A stretch of DNA of 14,832 bases, taken from contig JASLBZ010000064.1 in assembly GCA_030146285.1 (NCBI GenBank), positions 1-14,832 of the forward strand, written 5' to 3'. Under the pieces are notes generated by a model. The model worked only from the letters and a program-made list of their open reading frames with translations, searched no databases and was not told the DNA's origin. Position 1 is the first letter of the stretch. Each line of letters begins with the position of its first letter. This document shows positions 13,693 to 14,832 of the stretch, piece by piece. Source of the stretch: Neisseriaceae bacterium (GTDB lineage Bacteria; Pseudomonadota; Gammaproteobacteria; Burkholderiales; Neisseriaceae). A program made the position numbers and the translations under genes.

Positions 13693-14163
13693 TTAAAAAT
13701 CTTTTTGCATTCGAATGATTTTTAAGGGTGCCACATCAGTACTTTTGGAAAAATAAGCAGTTTTCAAAGGATAAAAACCATGTTTTTGATAAAAAAATTG
13801 TGCCGTTACGGTTGATTCAATTTGGGTAGACGTCACACCTTGTTCTGTTAGCCAAGCAAATGCATGGTGCAGCAAGAGTGAGCCTACGCCTGATTTGGCT
13901 GCTGTTGGGTTAATAAACAGTTTATCAATCACATTGTTCTGATCAATTTCAATAAAGCCTTGAATCTCAGTATCCTCTGCAACCCAGATTTTTTGTGCCA
14001 AAACCCCAATTTGATACATGCTTTGGTCCCTGTCATCAAACCAGTGCTGCAATTGGGCTTCGCTATAATGCTCTTTGCACAACTGGTAAACCGATGCTTG
14101 ATGTAGTTTAAATAATGCTGCCAAGTCGTCGCTATTGGCAGTTCGTAAATTCAATGCAATCAT
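13693..14163 (-). CDS. GNAT-family N-acetyltransferase
   Basis: Acetyl-CoA-dependent acetyltransferase of 156 residues. The acetyl-CoA binding motif A is VIDKLFINPTAAKSGVGSLL (78-97), with AAKSGVGS as the pyrophosphate loop, and motif B ends with FFYQKHGFYPLK (123-134). The early LRTANSDDLAALFKLHQASV fits the N-terminal helix of the family. The acceptor (amine, amino acid, protein or antibiotic) cannot be inferred. GGGAG about 9 bp before the ATG at 14163 supports the start. It is monocistronic and convergent with the MFS gene; decayed insertion sequences lie just upstream, so its promoter could be affected by them. Confidence 0.88.
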   Translation of the reverse strand: MIALNLRTANSDDLAALFKLHQASVYQLCKEHYSEAQLQHWFDDRDQSMYQIGVLAQKIWVAEDTEIQGFIEIDQNNVIDKLFINPTAAKSGVGSLLLHHAFAWLTEQGVTSTQIESTVTAQFFYQKHGFYPLKTAYFSKSTDVAPLKIIRMQKDF

Positions 14164-14219
14164 CTTTTCTATCTCCCTGAAAACCTTGTTTTCTTTTTTA
14201 AATACAGTATTTTTTATTA

Positions 14220-14420
14220 GGGTCTGTTGAATATTTGAATGAATTGGATAGAGGGCGTTAAGATATTATCGCAAAAAAATCTTTTGAGTATTCTCTATCC
14301 ATGTTTACCATCATCATTACTGAAGAACAATAGCGGAAGCTAAAGCCTATTCTTCTTGATTTGAACATTTATGACAAATTTAGCTTCAAAGAAACTTTCC
14401 TTGGAGTTGGAACATGCTGA
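14220..14420 (+). pseudogene. Left-end remnant of an IS5-family insertion sequence with broken transposase
   Basis: GGGTCTGTTGA at 14220-14230 has the look of an IS5-family terminal repeat. After it, an ATG at 14301 opens a transposase-like N-terminus, MFTIIITEEQ then RKLKPILLDLNIYDKFSFKE, matching the ITxxQWxKIxPLLP start of IS5-type transposases. Codon 11, where tryptophan is expected, is the stop TAG, and a second stop occurs at codon 40 (14418-14420); beyond it the reading frame is lost. A 9-bp inverted repeat (TGGATAGAG at 14245-14253, CTCTATCCA at 14293-14301) lies just before the coding start. No matching right terminal repeat is seen before 14832, so the element is truncated and inactive. 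Family placement is by eye. Confidence 0.6.
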
Positions 14421-14476
14421 AAATGCCGTAAGATTTAACTTGGTAAACTCTCACCTTTAAAAGGATGATACTCACT

Positions 14477-14545
14477 GTGACAACTAAACGTGAAGCATAC
14501 AATAAGGCATTCAACATTGAAGCAGTCAAGAAACGATGTAAATAA
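14477..14545 (+). pseudogene. Possible remnant of an IS3-type OrfA (or a 22-residue ORF)
   Basis: A GTG preceded by AAAAGGA opens 22 codons reading TTKREAYNKAFNIEAVKKR before a TAA. The pattern K-R-x-x-Y-x-x-x-F-x-x-E-A-V resembles the first helix of IS3-family OrfA proteins. The rest of such a protein (about 80 residues) is absent. It is too short to be sure; a free-standing small protein is less likely. Confidence 0.35.
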
Positions 14546-14728
14546 AGGTAATGCCAGCAAAGCGGCATGAGGCCAGAGAAATTTTATAATGCTTTTTTGG
14601 TGCCGACATGCGTATTTATTCAATAAATATTGTGGCGTTATGAATTGTATTTCGTTTTGAGCTAAGCATACGAATAAAAATTAACTCAAATTAGATGATT
14701 TGCGCGTTTTTATGTCGATGAATACGGT

Positions 14729-14747
14729 AAAAAAAAACAGTTTTTTT
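14729..14747 (-). terminator. Weak candidate terminator for tRNA-Ala
   Basis: Read on the minus strand: seven A, CTG, then nine T, about 40 bp past the tRNA 3' end. The A:T-only stem is weak, but the T-run in this position could end the tRNA transcript. Confidence 0.3.
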
Positions 14748-14786
14748 GATTGATTGCTGTGAATTGGAATGACTAAGATTTTTGAT

Positions 14787-14832
14787 TGGTGGAGGTAAGC
14801 GGGATCGAACCGCTGACCTCTTGCATGCCATG
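14787..14832 (-). tRNA. tRNA-Ala(GGC), 5' part outside window
   Basis: The minus strand from 14832 to 14787 gives the 3' part of a tRNA: one stem base, the anticodon loop ATGGCAT (anticodon GGC, alanine), the stem side GCAAG, variable loop AGGTC, T-arm AGCGG-TTCGATC-CCGCT, acceptor strand TACCTCC, then A and an encoded CCA. The D-arm, 5' acceptor strand and the first part of the anticodon stem are beyond the window edge. Confidence 0.93.

Larger units (their letters stand above)
14164..14786. other. Gene-free AT-rich interval with insertion-sequence remnants
   Basis: This 623-bp stretch has no intact gene on either strand. It holds the GNAT ribosome binding site at its left edge, a broken IS5-type end (14220-14420), a short OrfA-like remnant (about 14477-14545), and after that only AT-rich sequence and one A/T hairpin near 14729-14747. 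Nothing else is recognisable between 14546 and 14728. Confidence 0.7.

Noticed and set aside
14301..14417. A 39-codon frame with one stop, considered as a recoded or stop-readthrough transposase.
   Set aside because: A second stop follows at 14418 and the later transposase domains are missing, so decay explains it better.
14729..14747. A9-CAG-T7 run read as a plus-strand terminator.
   Set aside because: No plus-strand gene ends upstream; it is kept only as a weak candidate for the tRNA on the other strand.
1..14832. CRISPR arrays, toxin-antitoxin pairs, prophage or defence genes.
   Set aside because: No regularly spaced repeats and no such protein motifs were seen on either strand.

Overview
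This window looks like ordinary chromosome from a Gram-negative proteobacterium. It is moderately AT-rich, uses TTG heavily for leucine, and has strong AAGGAG-type ribosome binding sites. A TetR-type regulator divergent from a leucine-degradation (liu) operon, rather than a MerR-type LiuR, is the arrangement described for betaproteobacteria (LiuQ). That, with the base composition, suggests a beta- or gammaproteobacterium, possibly near Neisseriales. This placement is an inference and is weak.

Positions 1-10550 hold one catabolic locus. A TetR regulator (1-607, minus, last codons outside the window) faces a nine-gene plus-strand operon: liuA (isovaleryl-CoA dehydrogenase), liuB (methylcrotonyl-CoA carboxylase beta), liuC (methylglutaconyl-CoA hydratase), liuD (methylcrotonyl-CoA carboxylase biotin subunit), liuE (HMG-CoA lyase), an AMP-forming acyl-CoA synthetase, then scoA and scoB (succinyl-CoA:3-oxoacid CoA-transferase). 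A clear rho-independent terminator follows at 10522-10547. Together these genes take isovaleryl-CoA, the leucine-derived intermediate, to acetyl-CoA and acetoacetate. The CoA-transferase then activates acetoacetate to acetoacetyl-CoA. The transaminase and branched-chain keto acid dehydrogenase that make isovaleryl-CoA are not here. The divergent promoter region carries two identical-design sites, TGAAT-N4-ATTCA, 42 bp apart, which are good operator candidates for the TetR protein.

Positions 10550-14163 hold accessory single genes. A MaoC-type hotdog dehydratase (plus) abuts a Nudix hydrolase (minus). The Nudix gene follows a second TetR regulator (minus), which is divergent from a DHA1-type MFS exporter (plus). 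Two related palindromes with the core TAGTGGTC(A/G)CTA lie between these two genes, 64 bp apart. A GNAT acetyltransferase (minus) is convergent with the exporter, with a hairpin between them.

Positions 14164-14786 have no intact gene. They hold the decayed left end of an IS5-family element, with an in-frame stop at codon 11 of its transposase, and probably a short remnant of an IS3-type OrfA. The window ends inside a tRNA-Ala(GGC) gene on the minus strand.

I found no CRISPR array, defence system, prophage or clearly novel system. The most checkable new observations are the two paired operators and the acyl-CoA synthetase of unknown substrate inside the liu operon.
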